A stretch of 64,000 nt of DNA from Dechloromonas hortensis (GTDB lineage: Bacteria; Pseudomonadota; Gammaproteobacteria; Burkholderiales; Rhodocyclaceae). Positions 53,651 to 61,679 of this stretch are shown here, in pieces. Numbering within the stretch: position 1 is the first letter of the stretch; each line of letters starts with the position of its first letter. Position numbers and translations under genes: made by a program. The stretch lies in assembly GCF_009469765.1 (NCBI RefSeq), contig NZ_SSSQ01000005.1, positions 62,001 to 126,000 on the forward strand, given 5' to 3'. Under the pieces are notes generated by a model. It was not told the DNA's origin. It did not search any database and saw only the letters and a program-made list of their open reading frames with translations.

Positions 53651-54189
53651 CGGCGCCACTGGTCATCTTCGCGGTCGGCAACCCGAGCCGGGGCGATGAC
53701 GCCATCGGCCCGCTGCTCTGCGCTCGACTGGCCGACTGGCTCGACGATGAAGGACTGGCCGGGCAGATCGAACTGATCGAGGACTTCCAGCTCAATATCG
53801 AGCACGTCCTCGACTTGCCGGGCCGGCAACTCGCCCTGTTCATCGATGCCGGCGAACGGACACCGGGTCCATTCACCTTCCGGCGCATCGAGGCGGTGCC
53901 CGGTCTGGCGCATAGCACACATGCGCTGCCGCCCGAGTCGGTGCTTCAGGTCTACCGGCAGACCGAAGGCGGCGCGGCGCCACCGGCCTTCGTGCTCTGC
54001 GTGCGTGGCGAAGAGTTCGAACTGGGGGCGGCCCCGAGTGCGGCGGCGGAAAACCATATCGACGCTGCCTTCGCACTGTTGCAGAAGCTGTGCTCGCGGC
54101 TGGAACTGGATTTCTGGGCGGCTCTGGGCGAGCCGGTCGCGGCGCCGGTTTTGGCCGAATTTGCCACGTCCACCGCAGGCATGGCCTGA
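53647..54189 (+). CDS. hoxW: Hydrogenase maturation protease HoxW
   Basis: 180 residues. The N-terminal G-N-P-S-R-G-D-D-A-I-G and the central F-I-D-A-G-E segment carry the nickel-sensing acids of the HycI/HybD protease family. It cleaves the HoxH extension after nickel insertion. The frame is open far upstream inside hoxH, but the ATG overlapping the hoxH TGA gives the family start. Low similarity elsewhere is usual for HoxW. Confidence 0.9.
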   Translation: MTAPLVIFAVGNPSRGDDAIGPLLCARLADWLDDEGLAGQIELIEDFQLNIEHVLDLPGRQLALFIDAGERTPGPFTFRRIEAVPGLAHSTHALPPESVLQVYRQTEGGAAPPAFVLCVRGEEFELGAAPSAAAENHIDAAFALLQKLCSRLELDFWAALGEPVAAPVLAEFATSTAGMA

Positions 54190-54207
54190 AGCGATGAGGA
54201 GTCCACC

Positions 54208-54723
54208 ATGATCCGCAAAATCTGCCTGCTCTGCGCTATTCTGCTTTTGTCCGCCTGCGCCGGTAACGACGGTCGCGGCTTGCAGCCCGGCATTGCGCAG
54301 ATCGACGAGGTGGTCGCCCAAATGGGGCCGCCGGCGCTGCGCTGGAAGGACACGGACGGCAGCCAGCAACTGGCTTTCCCGCGCGGGCCGCAGGGAGTCC
54401 ATACCTTCATGGCCTTTTTCGGGCCGGATCAGCGTTTGATCCGGCTGGAGAATGTCCTCGACACCCGCCATTTCGCGCAGATCCGGCCGGACAAGCACGA
54501 CCAGAACGACATCCTCCGTCTGCTCGGCCCGCCCAATCCGGCGTGGACCGTATTTTTCAAGGCGCGCAACGAACTGGTCTGGGAGTGGCTGTTCTGCGAC
54601 GACTGGAACCAGTTGGCCCGCTTCGACGTACTGTTCGATGCAAGCACGGGCATCGTTCGGACCACCTACCAGCGGCCCGACCTGCGTGGCCCGATGGCGA
54701 TCGCCCCGGTTTGCAGCCGTTAG
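54208..54723 (+). CDS. Lipoprotein with two BamE-like repeats
   Basis: 171 residues. The signal peptide ends in lipobox L-S-A-C with Cys at residue 17. Two similar units of about 65 residues follow, each with an M-G-P-P or L-G-P-P turn after a helix, like the SmpA/BamE fold (I-D-E-V-V-A-Q-M-G-P-P and N-D-I-L-R-L-L-G-P-P). Function unknown. It follows hoxW by 18 bp and could be co-transcribed; a role in hydrogenase is not implied by that. Confidence 0.75.
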   Translation: MIRKICLLCAILLLSACAGNDGRGLQPGIAQIDEVVAQMGPPALRWKDTDGSQQLAFPRGPQGVHTFMAFFGPDQRLIRLENVLDTRHFAQIRPDKHDQNDILRLLGPPNPAWTVFFKARNELVWEWLFCDDWNQLARFDVLFDASTGIVRTTYQRPDLRGPMAIAPVCSR

Positions 54724-54857
54724 CCGTTTGCCGGAGGGTAAGCCGGGCCCAGGTCTGAATGCATCAGGAATTGTTGATGTGCATCATGGGCAAGCCGTCT
54801 CGATGGCGGCATTCTGGCGTCCGTGCGCTGCCTTTCCGGTGGTGTTGCGAGAGTGAT

Positions 54858-55571
54858 ATGTTTTTCCTCAGGCATTGTTTGACGGCGGCTTTGGCCGCCG
54901 CTTTTTTGACGCCAGCCGCTGCGCTGGACAGCGCCGAACAGCAGTTCGAGCGTCTGGCTGCCCAGGTCAAGGCCGGTCACCCGCCGTCGCCGGGAGAGAC
55001 TGTCGAAGTCGACGTCGATCTGGCCGCCAGTTCGGGTTTCAGCGTCGAGGTCGCCGGTGAAAGGGCGCAGGTCCGCTACCGGATGGCCTTCAATCAGATT
55101 GCCGAAGGCTGGAGTTGGCGCCCGCTGGCCGATCCGGCGGTCGACGACTATTACCGCTACAAATTCCTGCCGCTGCAATCGGTTGCCGTCGAGCGCGGCG
55201 AATACGCGCACGAGGACAAGATCGGCGTCACGCAGCAGATGAAGGTCAGCTGGCGTTACGACTACTTCCTGGCCTTCGACAACCTCTACGATTTCTATCC
55301 GCGTGTCGTCGATGACGACGCCGGCTTCGTCGCCGATCTGCCGGCCGCCGTAGTCGGCCATCTCGGCCTGCGCGCCAAGGGCCATCTGATCGAGCCGCTG
55401 ATCAGCGAGAGCACGACCTTCTGGAAAGCCACTTACGGCAAGCCAACCGATTTCACGCTGAAAAAGCGCTATCTGGTCAGCGTGCTCGACGAGGTTGATT
55501 TCGTCGATACCGACAGCGGCAAGGTGCTCTGCCGAATTCGTCCGGCCAGCAACGACTGCCTGAAGCGCTGA
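54858..55571 (+). CDS. Exported conserved hypothetical protein
   Basis: 237 residues. A cleavable signal peptide is likely (hydrophobic stretch to about A21, then A-L-D). The mature part is polar, with a beta-rich W-R-Y-D-Y-F-L-A-F pattern. I do not recognise the family. The ATG at 54858 is chosen because upstream codons in the frame are basic and do not look like a signal peptide. A 134-bp gap with no other gene precedes it; a terminator follows. Confidence 0.65.
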   Translation: MFFLRHCLTAALAAAFLTPAAALDSAEQQFERLAAQVKAGHPPSPGETVEVDVDLAASSGFSVEVAGERAQVRYRMAFNQIAEGWSWRPLADPAVDDYYRYKFLPLQSVAVERGEYAHEDKIGVTQQMKVSWRYDYFLAFDNLYDFYPRVVDDDAGFVADLPAAVVGHLGLRAKGHLIEPLISESTTFWKATYGKPTDFTLKKRYLVSVLDEVDFVDTDSGKVLCRIRPASNDCLKR

Positions 55572-55599
55572 GCCAGCCGGTTGCCCGGGGGCGGCAGCA

Positions 55600-55638
55600 A
55601 AAAACCGCCGCGTCCCGTGGCCGGGGCGGGCGGTTTTC
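55600..55638. terminator. Bidirectional terminator between the exported protein gene and uspA
   Basis: AAAAACCGCC pairs with GGCGGTTTT across a GC-rich loop (which can add pairs: cgcgtcccgtggccgggg). A run on one side and T run on the other serve both convergent genes. Confidence 0.7.
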
Positions 55639-55682
55639 AACGAACTGCCCAAGCAGCGGCCGCTGCTGGACTGACGGCAAAC

Positions 55683-56126
55683 CTAGCGGTAAACCAGCAC
55701 CGGTACCTTGGAATGGGTCAGCACCTTGTTGGTTTCACTGCCCAGTAAAAAGCCGCTGATGCCGCGTCGACCGTGAGAAGCCATGAAAATCAGATCGCAG
55801 CCGGACTTTTCGGCGGCTTCGATAATGGCTTCGTAGGGGACGTCGCTGGTGGCTGAGGTCACCGTGCATTCGACCCCGGCTTCGGCGCACTCCTTCTGGA
55901 CTTCGCCGAGGTATTCATTGGCTTGCTGGTCGGCCAGTTCGGCAAATTTCTCCGGCGTGGTCGGGTCGATCAATGCCCCCTCGCCGAAGTAGGCGATCGG
56001 ATACTCGGGTTTGGCGAAAAAGACCGTTACCCGGGCGCCGCATTCCTTGGCAAACGAAACGGCACGTTTGGCGGTGGCGCGCGAAAGTTCTGAGCCATCG
56101 GTCGGTACGAGAATGTGCTTGAACAT
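55683..56126 (-). CDS. Universal stress protein, UspA family
   Basis: 147 residues. An N-terminal L-V-P-T-D-G-S strand-loop and the ATP-binding motif G-R-R-G-I-S-G-F-L-L-G-S (pattern G-2x-G-9x-G-S/T) near 120-131 place it in the ATP-binding group. The start at 56126 gives M-F-K-H-I-L-V-P, the normal N-terminus; earlier in-frame ATGs do not. It is divergent from the beta-CASP gene across 88 bp. Confidence 0.93.
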   Translation of the reverse strand: MFKHILVPTDGSELSRATAKRAVSFAKECGARVTVFFAKPEYPIAYFGEGALIDPTTPEKFAELADQQANEYLGEVQKECAEAGVECTVTSATSDVPYEAIIEAAEKSGCDLIFMASHGRRGISGFLLGSETNKVLTHSKVPVLVYR

Positions 56127-56214
56127 GATTGGGTCTACCTCCTGAAACAGTCTGCTGGCGTTGCATTCAGCCTTCTTGAGGTTCATGCTACGCCAAGTCG
56201 GGAGGAATATAAAC

Positions 56215-57627
56215 ATGCGACTGACTTTTCTCGGAGCGGCCGGTGAAGTGACCGGTTCCTGTACTCTGGTCGAGACCGGAGATAGCCGCTTTTTGGTCGA
56301 TTGCGGGATGTTCCAGGGCGGGCCGGAGGCGCGCCAGAAGAATCAGCGGGCGCTCGATTTCGGCTTCGATGTCCGGCAGATCGATTTCGTGCTGCTCACC
56401 CATGCTCACATCGACCATTCCGGCCTGCTGCCCCGCCTCACCATGCTCGGCTACAAGGGGCCGATCTATGCGACGCCGGCCAGCATTGCGCTGCTCGAAG
56501 TTTTGCTGCCGGACAGCGCCCATATCCAGGAAAAGGAAGCAGAGTGGCAGTTGCGCCATCGCCGCCGGCGCGGCAAGAACGAGCGCGGCATTCCGGCGCC
56601 GCTCTACTCGGTGGCGCAGGCCCTGGCCACCTTGTCGCAGTTGCGGTCGGTTCGTTACGGTGTCGAGCTGGTGCCGGCCGACGGGGTCCGGGTGCGTTTT
56701 CACGATGCCGGTCATATCCTCGGCTCGGCCTGGCTGGAGGTGAATCTGGGGGGCGAGGGACGGCCGCGTCGATTGATCTTCTCCGGTGATCTCGGCATGT
56801 CGGACCGGCCGGTGCTGTGCGATCCGGAAAAGGTCGTGCCGACGGCCGATGTGCTGTTGATCGAGTCGACCTACGGCAACCGCCTGCACCGCTCCCTGCC
56901 GGAAACCGAGGAGGAAATCATTGGCGCAATCGAACGGACCCGGGCTGCGAGTGGCAACCTGATCATTCCGGCCTTTGCCGTCGGGCGGACGCAGGAAATG
57001 CTCTACACGCTGGCCGATCTGGTCCGCCGCAAACGGCTGTCGCCGCTCAAGGTTTATGTCGATTCCCCGATGGCCAACAGTGCGACGCGCATCACGCTCG
57101 ATCATCAGGAACTGCTCGACCCGGAAACCCGTGAGCTGATTGCCTGGCAACAGGCCCACCCGGCCCAGATGAAGGTCGAGTTCGTCGCCGATGTCGAGGC
57201 CTCGAAGGCGCTCAATGAAGTGCGCCACGGCGCGGTGATCATTTCGGCCAGTGGCATGTGCGAGGCTGGTCGCATCAAGTATCACCTGCGCGAAAACCTG
57301 CCGCGCAGCGAATGCAGCGTGCTGATCACCGGTTTCCAGGCGGCCGGTACGCTCGGCCGGCGACTGGTCGATGGCGCCCGGCTGGTCCATATCTTTAGCC
57401 AGGCCGTACCGGTGCGGGCGCGCATCTATACGGTCGGCGGCTTATCGGCGCATGCCGACCAGGCGGCCTTGCTCAACTGGTTGCACGGCTTTCACAAAGC
57501 GCCGGGGCGGACTTTCGTGGTGCATGGGGAGCCGGGGGCGTCGGCCGCCTTCAAGCGCGCCATCGAGGAACAGCTTGGCTGGTCGGCGGTACATCTGCCG
57601 CTCCCCGGCGAGTCGGTCTCGCTGTAA
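56215..57627 (+). CDS. Beta-CASP metallo-beta-lactamase-fold RNase
   Basis: 470 residues. The zinc motif H-A-H-I-D-H is at 63-68, further metal ligands are in F-H-D-A-G-H-I-L-G-S and S-G-D-L-G, and the beta-CASP region has E-S-T-Y-G-N-R, A-F-A-V-G-R-T-Q-E and the C-terminal G-G-L-S-A-H-A-D-Q. This is the Ysh1/CPSF-like group, which processes RNA; in bacteria the exact role is unclear. GGAGG lies 9 bases before the ATG. Its association with phaC and uspA downstream and upstream is recurrent in PHA-producing betaproteobacteria as far as I recall. Confidence 0.9.
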   Translation: MRLTFLGAAGEVTGSCTLVETGDSRFLVDCGMFQGGPEARQKNQRALDFGFDVRQIDFVLLTHAHIDHSGLLPRLTMLGYKGPIYATPASIALLEVLLPDSAHIQEKEAEWQLRHRRRRGKNERGIPAPLYSVAQALATLSQLRSVRYGVELVPADGVRVRFHDAGHILGSAWLEVNLGGEGRPRRLIFSGDLGMSDRPVLCDPEKVVPTADVLLIESTYGNRLHRSLPETEEEIIGAIERTRAASGNLIIPAFAVGRTQEMLYTLADLVRRKRLSPLKVYVDSPMANSATRITLDHQELLDPETRELIAWQQAHPAQMKVEFVADVEASKALNEVRHGAVIISASGMCEAGRIKYHLRENLPRSECSVLITGFQAAGTLGRRLVDGARLVHIFSQAVPVRARIYTVGGLSAHADQAALLNWLHGFHKAPGRTFVVHGEPGASAAFKRAIEEQLGWSAVHLPLPGESVSL

Positions 57628-57671
57628 CATGTTCTCGGTAAACTTGGAATATTCAGGAAGAGGTAAGTCAA

Positions 57672-59420
57672 ATGTCCGGTAATGGAACAGCCCGCCACAA
57701 TGGCATCGATATCAGCAGCCTGAGTCCGCTTGAAACGACCAGCAAGGCGATCAGCAACGCCCTCGATCCCTATGGGGTCACCACCTCGTTGCTCAACGCC
57801 CACATGGCCTGGATGATGCACCCGCAGGAGCTGACCCGTGCGGTCAACGCCCTGTCGGGCGATCTTTTTGCGCTTCAGTCGCACGTCATGCGGCGGGCGA
57901 TCGGCATTCCGTCGGACGACGTGATCAAGCCGAATGCCGACGATTCCCGTTTTGCCGCGCCGGTGTGGACCGAGTCGGCTTCGTGGGACATCATCAAGGA
58001 ATGGTATCTGGCCTTTACCCATCGCTTGCAGGACATGTATTTCGAGACGCCTGGCCTGTCCGACAAGGAACGCCGGCGGGCCGCCTTCTGGTTGCGCGAA
58101 TGGCTGAACATGGTGGCGCCGACCAACTATTTCTGGCTCAACCCGGTCGCCATGCGGCGCTTCGTCGAGACTAACGGCGAAAGTCTGCGTCAGGGCTGGG
58201 AAAACCTGCAACGCGATGCCAAGGCCAAGAATATCCTGATGGTCGAGCCGGATGCTTTCACCGTCGGCAAGGATCTGGCGACGACGCCGGGCAAGGTGGT
58301 CTTCCGCAATCGCCTGGTCGAATTGATCCACTACGCACCGACCACCGACAAGGTGCGGGCGACGCCCATCGTCATCACGACACCCTGGATCAACAAGTTC
58401 TACATCCTCGACCTGACGGCCAAGAAGAGCATGGTCAAGCACCTGACCGACAAGGGCTTCTCGGTTTTCATCACTAGTTGGAAGAACCCGGGCGAGGATC
58501 TGGCCGATATCCGTCTCGACGACTACCTGCTCGAAGGTGTCGATGAAGCCGTCCGTGTCGCCTGCGAGTTCTGCAAGGTGCCGCAGGTGCATCTGGTCGG
58601 CTACTGCATTGGTGGCACGCTGGTCAGCACCTACATGGCCTGGGCCAACAAGCGCTACGGTGCCGACAAGGTGCCAGTGGCACACTGGACGTTGTTCACG
58701 ACGCTGACCGATTTTTCGCACCCCGGCGACATCGATGTCTTCATCGACGAAGCCTGTGTCGGCGCGCTGGAAGAGTCGATGGCCAAGAAGGGCTATCTCG
58801 ACGGCGGCGAAATGGCCACCTCCTTCCGCCTGCTGCGTTCGAACAGCCTGATCTGGCATTACTGGGTGAACAGCTACCTGCTCGGCGAAAGCCTGCCACC
58901 GTTCGATGTGCTGTTCTGGAACATGGATACGACGCGCATGCCGCAGGCCATGCATTCCTTCTACCTGCGCGAAATGTATCTGCACAACAACCTGATCAAG
59001 CGCGACAAACTGGAAATCGCCGGCGAGTCGATCGACCTCGACCGCATCACGCAGCCGCTCTATGCGGTGACGGCAGAGGATGACCATATCGCGCCATGGA
59101 AGCAGTGCTACCGCATCCGCAAATACGTCAATGTCGCGGCCTCCGTGCGATTCGTGCTGTCCTCCTCGGGTCATATCCTCGGCATCGTCAACCCGCCGGC
59201 CAACCCGCCGAAGCGTGCCTACTGGATTGCCGAACCGGAACGCAACGAGCACTGGGAGCACTGGTTCGACCGCGCCGAGAAGAAGCCGGGCACCTGGTGG
59301 GACGACTGGACGAACTGGCTGGGCGAACGGACCGGCGATCTGGTCGAAGCCTATCCGGCGGCCAATCGCAAGTTCCCGGCGCTGGCCGATGCGCCGGGCA
59401 CCTACGTCCTGGAAAAGTAG
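57672..59420 (+). CDS. phaC: Class I poly(3-hydroxyalkanoate) synthase
   Basis: 582 residues. It polymerises (R)-3-hydroxyacyl-CoA into storage granules. The lipase-like box G-Y-C-I-G-G-T has catalytic C312; D471 in E-D-D-H-I-A-P-W and H501 in S-S-G-H-I-L-G complete the triad, with spacing close to that of the Ralstonia enzyme (C319/D480/H508). Length fits class I, with no PhaE or PhaR partner needed. No phaA or phaB gene is in the window. AAGAGG lies just upstream of the ATG. Confidence 0.96.
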   Translation: MSGNGTARHNGIDISSLSPLETTSKAISNALDPYGVTTSLLNAHMAWMMHPQELTRAVNALSGDLFALQSHVMRRAIGIPSDDVIKPNADDSRFAAPVWTESASWDIIKEWYLAFTHRLQDMYFETPGLSDKERRRAAFWLREWLNMVAPTNYFWLNPVAMRRFVETNGESLRQGWENLQRDAKAKNILMVEPDAFTVGKDLATTPGKVVFRNRLVELIHYAPTTDKVRATPIVITTPWINKFYILDLTAKKSMVKHLTDKGFSVFITSWKNPGEDLADIRLDDYLLEGVDEAVRVACEFCKVPQVHLVGYCIGGTLVSTYMAWANKRYGADKVPVAHWTLFTTLTDFSHPGDIDVFIDEACVGALEESMAKKGYLDGGEMATSFRLLRSNSLIWHYWVNSYLLGESLPPFDVLFWNMDTTRMPQAMHSFYLREMYLHNNLIKRDKLEIAGESIDLDRITQPLYAVTAEDDHIAPWKQCYRIRKYVNVAASVRFVLSSSGHILGIVNPPANPPKRAYWIAEPERNEHWEHWFDRAEKKPGTWWDDWTNWLGERTGDLVEAYPAANRKFPALADAPGTYVLEK

Positions 59421-59443
59421 CGCACCGTCTGCCGCCAAGCACC

Positions 59444-59464
59444 GCCGGGCTATCCGGTCCCGGC
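59444..59464 (+). repeat. Stem-loop after phaC
   Basis: GCCGGG and CCCGGC flank nine bases about 25 bp after the phaC stop. There is no T run, so it is at best a weak terminator or an mRNA 3' stabilising structure. Confidence 0.35.
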
Positions 59465-59469
59465 TTGAA

Positions 59470-59497
59470 TTGATACATTAGCCGCTGACTGGATAGT
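59470..59497 (+). promoter_or_regulatory. Possible promoter of the MCP-like gene
   Basis: TTGATA (59470-59475) and GATAGT (59492-59497), 16 bp apart, lie upstream of the ATG run. Both hexamers are weak. Confidence 0.3.
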
Positions 59498-59511
59498 TCC
59501 ACGGTGCCTGG

Positions 59512-60138
59512 ATGATGATGAATGCCCTGACGATGAGCACAGCCCGGCCGCCGCCGGCTGGTGACGACCTATTGCGCATCGTGCGCATCAATGAAGAAAT
59601 CAAGCGCGTGGTCGGGGTTTCCTTCAAGATCAACATCATGGCGCTCAACGCCATTTTCCTGGCCAAGCGGGCCGGTACGGCAGCCCGCGGCTTTGGCGTG
59701 CTGTCCAACGAATTGCGCGTTTTCTCGCAGGATCTGCGGACCTGCATGGAGGCGCTGACCGGTCTGATCCACGGCTGTGTCAACGAGGTCTCCATCGTGC
59801 TGCAGGACATCCGCTTTGCCCGACTGCTGCGCGAGGCGGCTGAACTGGCGCCGCAATCGGCAGCAATTGCCGTGCTGCAGCGGCGCGAGGATGAGAATGA
59901 AGCACATCGGCAAAAGCTGGCCAGCCTGCGCGGCCAACTGAAGCGGGCCCTCGAGGATGCTTTCCAGATGGTCGAACTGGGTGGTGTGTTGGCCAAGTCA
60001 GCCAAGATCGAGGCTGCCTACGGGCAGAGTTTTGCCCCGTCGCTGTCGCAGGTTTCCGGCGAGTTCGACGGCATTGTCGAAGAGATTCGCGGTTCGCTCG
60101 AATCCTTGCGCCGTTCGGCCTTTTTCACTGGCCATTGA
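59512..60138 (+). CDS. Soluble MCP-like signalling protein
   Basis: 208 residues, no membrane segment, all-helical. The N-terminal half contains I-N-I-M-A-L-N-A-I-F-L-A-K-R-A-G and T-A-A-R-G-F-G-V-L-S-N-E-L-R, which match the conserved chemoreceptor tip pattern ([12 protein letters not shown] ... G-R-G-F-A-V-V-A). It lacks the long methylation helices and HAMP, and the tip deviates (F-L-A-K for I-E-A-A). It could bind CheA/CheW weakly or be an unrelated two-helix sensor. Three adjacent ATG codons are possible starts. The ODP-like gene follows by 18 bp, so the two probably form an operon. Confidence 0.65.
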   Translation: MMMNALTMSTARPPPAGDDLLRIVRINEEIKRVVGVSFKINIMALNAIFLAKRAGTAARGFGVLSNELRVFSQDLRTCMEALTGLIHGCVNEVSIVLQDIRFARLLREAAELAPQSAAIAVLQRREDENEAHRQKLASLRGQLKRALEDAFQMVELGGVLAKSAKIEAAYGQSFAPSLSQVSGEFDGIVEEIRGSLESLRRSAFFTGH

Positions 60139-60156
60139 GATTCCGGGAGGGGATAC

Positions 60157-60897
60157 ATGAAAACAACAAAGACCATTTTCCAGCAGGGCAACCATAAGTG
60201 GGTGGCGATCGTGCGCGACCCGGAGAAGCCCAATTACCTGGTCGATACCAACGAATACCTGGTGACCCATGGCGGCAAGGGGCTGCTGCTCGACCCGGGC
60301 GGCGCGGAAATCTTCCCGGCCGTCTTTTCGGCGCTGTCGGCCGAGTTCGATCCTTCGGCCTTGGCCGGCATCTTCGCCTCGCACCAGGACCCGGACATCT
60401 GTTCCTCACTGGCCCTGTGGCTCGAATTCAATCCTGGCATGCGCTGCTACGTCAGTTGGTTGTGGAGCAGTTTCATCCCGCATTTCGGCGGTACGGCGGA
60501 TACCTTCGTGCCGATCCCCGACGAAGGCACCGACATTTCGCTGGAAGGCCTGATCCTGCAGGCGGTGCCGGCGCATTACCTGCATTCGTCCGGCAATTTC
60601 AACCTTTACGACAAGATCGCCAAGGTGATGTTCTCCGGCGACGTTGGCGCGGCACTCCTGCCACCTGGTGAAGACAGCCTGTTCGTCGAGGACTTCGATC
60701 GTCACATCCGCCATGCCGAAGGTTTTCACCGGCGCTGGATGGGGTCGAACGAGGCCAAGCGCCGCTGGTGCGAGCGGGTGTCGCAGATGGATATCGACAT
60801 GCTCTGCCCGCAGCACGGCGCGATCTACCGTGGTGCCGACGTCCAGCGCTTCATCAACTGGTTCGACGACCTGCAGGTCGGTATCGTCAAAGCCTGA
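60157..60897 (+). CDS. Metallo-beta-lactamase-fold diiron protein (ODP/flavodiiron-like)
   Basis: 246 residues, soluble. It lacks the flavodoxin domain of flavodiiron proteins. Metal positions: H76-Q-D78-P-D80 (family H-x-E-x-D-H, with Glu to Asp and the last His replaced by Ile81), H140 or H143, D162 in F-S-G-D-V-G and H220 in P-Q-H-G-A-I-Y. Similar stand-alone domains (ODP) bind oxygen and, in Treponema, couple to chemotaxis kinases. Its gene follows the MCP-like gene, which supports an oxygen-sensing pair. An NO or oxygen reductase activity is the alternative. Confidence 0.75.
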   Translation: MKTTKTIFQQGNHKWVAIVRDPEKPNYLVDTNEYLVTHGGKGLLLDPGGAEIFPAVFSALSAEFDPSALAGIFASHQDPDICSSLALWLEFNPGMRCYVSWLWSSFIPHFGGTADTFVPIPDEGTDISLEGLILQAVPAHYLHSSGNFNLYDKIAKVMFSGDVGAALLPPGEDSLFVEDFDRHIRHAEGFHRRWMGSNEAKRRWCERVSQMDIDMLCPQHGAIYRGADVQRFINWFDDLQVGIVKA

Positions 60898-60909
60898 TTC
60901 TTGCGGGAT

Positions 60910-60923
60910 TTGACGGCGGTCAA
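60910..60923. promoter_or_regulatory. FNR/DNR-family-like operator
   Basis: TTGAC-GGCG-GTCAA is a perfect inverted repeat with FNR-family geometry (TTGAT-N4-ATCAA with C/G at the inner position). Its centre at 60916.5 is 41.5 bp before a start site near 60958 predicted from GAGAAT (60946-60951), which is the class II activation distance. It lies 58 bp before the hemerythrin ATG. Confidence 0.5.
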
Positions 60924-60939
60924 GGTGGCCGCTGGCGGT

Positions 60940-60957
60940 GGCCCCGAGAATGGGGCC
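60940..60957 (+). repeat. Hairpin before the hemerythrin gene
   Basis: GGCCCC-GAGAAT-GGGGCC is a 6-bp GC stem whose loop is the GAGAAT proposed as -10. Without a T run it is not a terminator, and the proposed promoter and the hairpin cannot both be decisive. Confidence 0.35.
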
Positions 60958-60981
60958 CTAGCCCAACGCCAAGAGTGAGCC

Positions 60982-61428
60982 ATGACCACCATCAGAACTT
61001 TCATGACCGACGATCATCGCCATTGCGATGATCTGTTTGCCGAGGCCGAGCAGGCCATGGCCAAGAACAATATCGAAGCCGCCCGTGCGGCCTTCGCGCA
61101 TTTCCAGTCGGCCATCCTGGCCCATTTCGCAGCCGAGGAAAAGACGCTTTTCCCGACTTTCGAAGCCAAGACCGGCATGAGCATGGGGCCGACCCAGGTC
61201 ATGCGCATGGAACATGCCCAGATGCGTGCGCTGCTCGATGAAGCAGCCGCTGCGCTGGGCGCGGGCAATACCGAGGATTACCTCGGCCAGGCGGAAACCC
61301 TGCTGATCATGATGCAGCAGCACAACATGAAGGAAGAGAATATTCTCTACCCGATGTGCGACCAGCATCTGACCGAGGAACTGCCGGCCGTCCTTCAACA
61401 CCTGGAAAGCGAATTGTCCGAAGCATGA
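60982..61428 (+). CDS. Hemerythrin HHE-domain protein
   Basis: 148 residues, a four-helix bundle. Candidate diiron ligands are H12 (with H14), H48, E52/E53, H78, H114 and E118/E119, spaced as in HHE hemerythrins. These proteins bind O2 or NO and act in sensing or iron-sulfur repair. It overlaps the DUF2249 gene by four bases (ATGA), as in several nitrosative-stress clusters. Confidence 0.88.
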   Translation: MTTIRTFMTDDHRHCDDLFAEAEQAMAKNNIEAARAAFAHFQSAILAHFAAEEKTLFPTFEAKTGMSMGPTQVMRMEHAQMRALLDEAAAALGAGNTEDYLGQAETLLIMMQQHNMKEENILYPMCDQHLTEELPAVLQHLESELSEA

Positions 61429-61652
61429 GTCATCCCAAAACCCCGCATGTCGTCGACGCCCGTTTCATGGAGCCGCCGGAGCCTTTCGTCAAGACCATGG
61501 AAATGCTCGATCTCCTGAAGGATGGCGAGAAGATGCTGCTGCTGCTCTACCGCGAGCCGCATCCGCTCTACAAGGTGCTGAAGCAGAACGGTCACGCCTA
61601 CGAGACCGAACTGATGCCGGACGGTACCTACGAAATCCTGATCTGGCCGTGA
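61425..61652 (+). CDS. DUF2249 domain protein
   Basis: 75 residues, a TusA-like small fold: K-M-L-L-L-L-Y-R-E-P-H-P-L-Y-K-V-L after a short helix, then an edge strand E-I-L-I-W. DUF2249 is often fused or adjacent to hemerythrin domains and to NO-response genes. The function is not known. The ATG overlaps the hemerythrin stop. Confidence 0.8.
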   Translation: MSHPKTPHVVDARFMEPPEPFVKTMEMLDLLKDGEKMLLLLYREPHPLYKVLKQNGHAYETELMPDGTYEILIWP

Positions 61653-61679
61653 TGCGCGCAAGCTGAGCCGCATCACCCG

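Noticed and set aside
57492-59438. 648-codon open frame on the minus strand opposite phaC
   Set aside because: Shadow of phaC, whose catalytic triad and length are intact. The antisense product has no domain signature.
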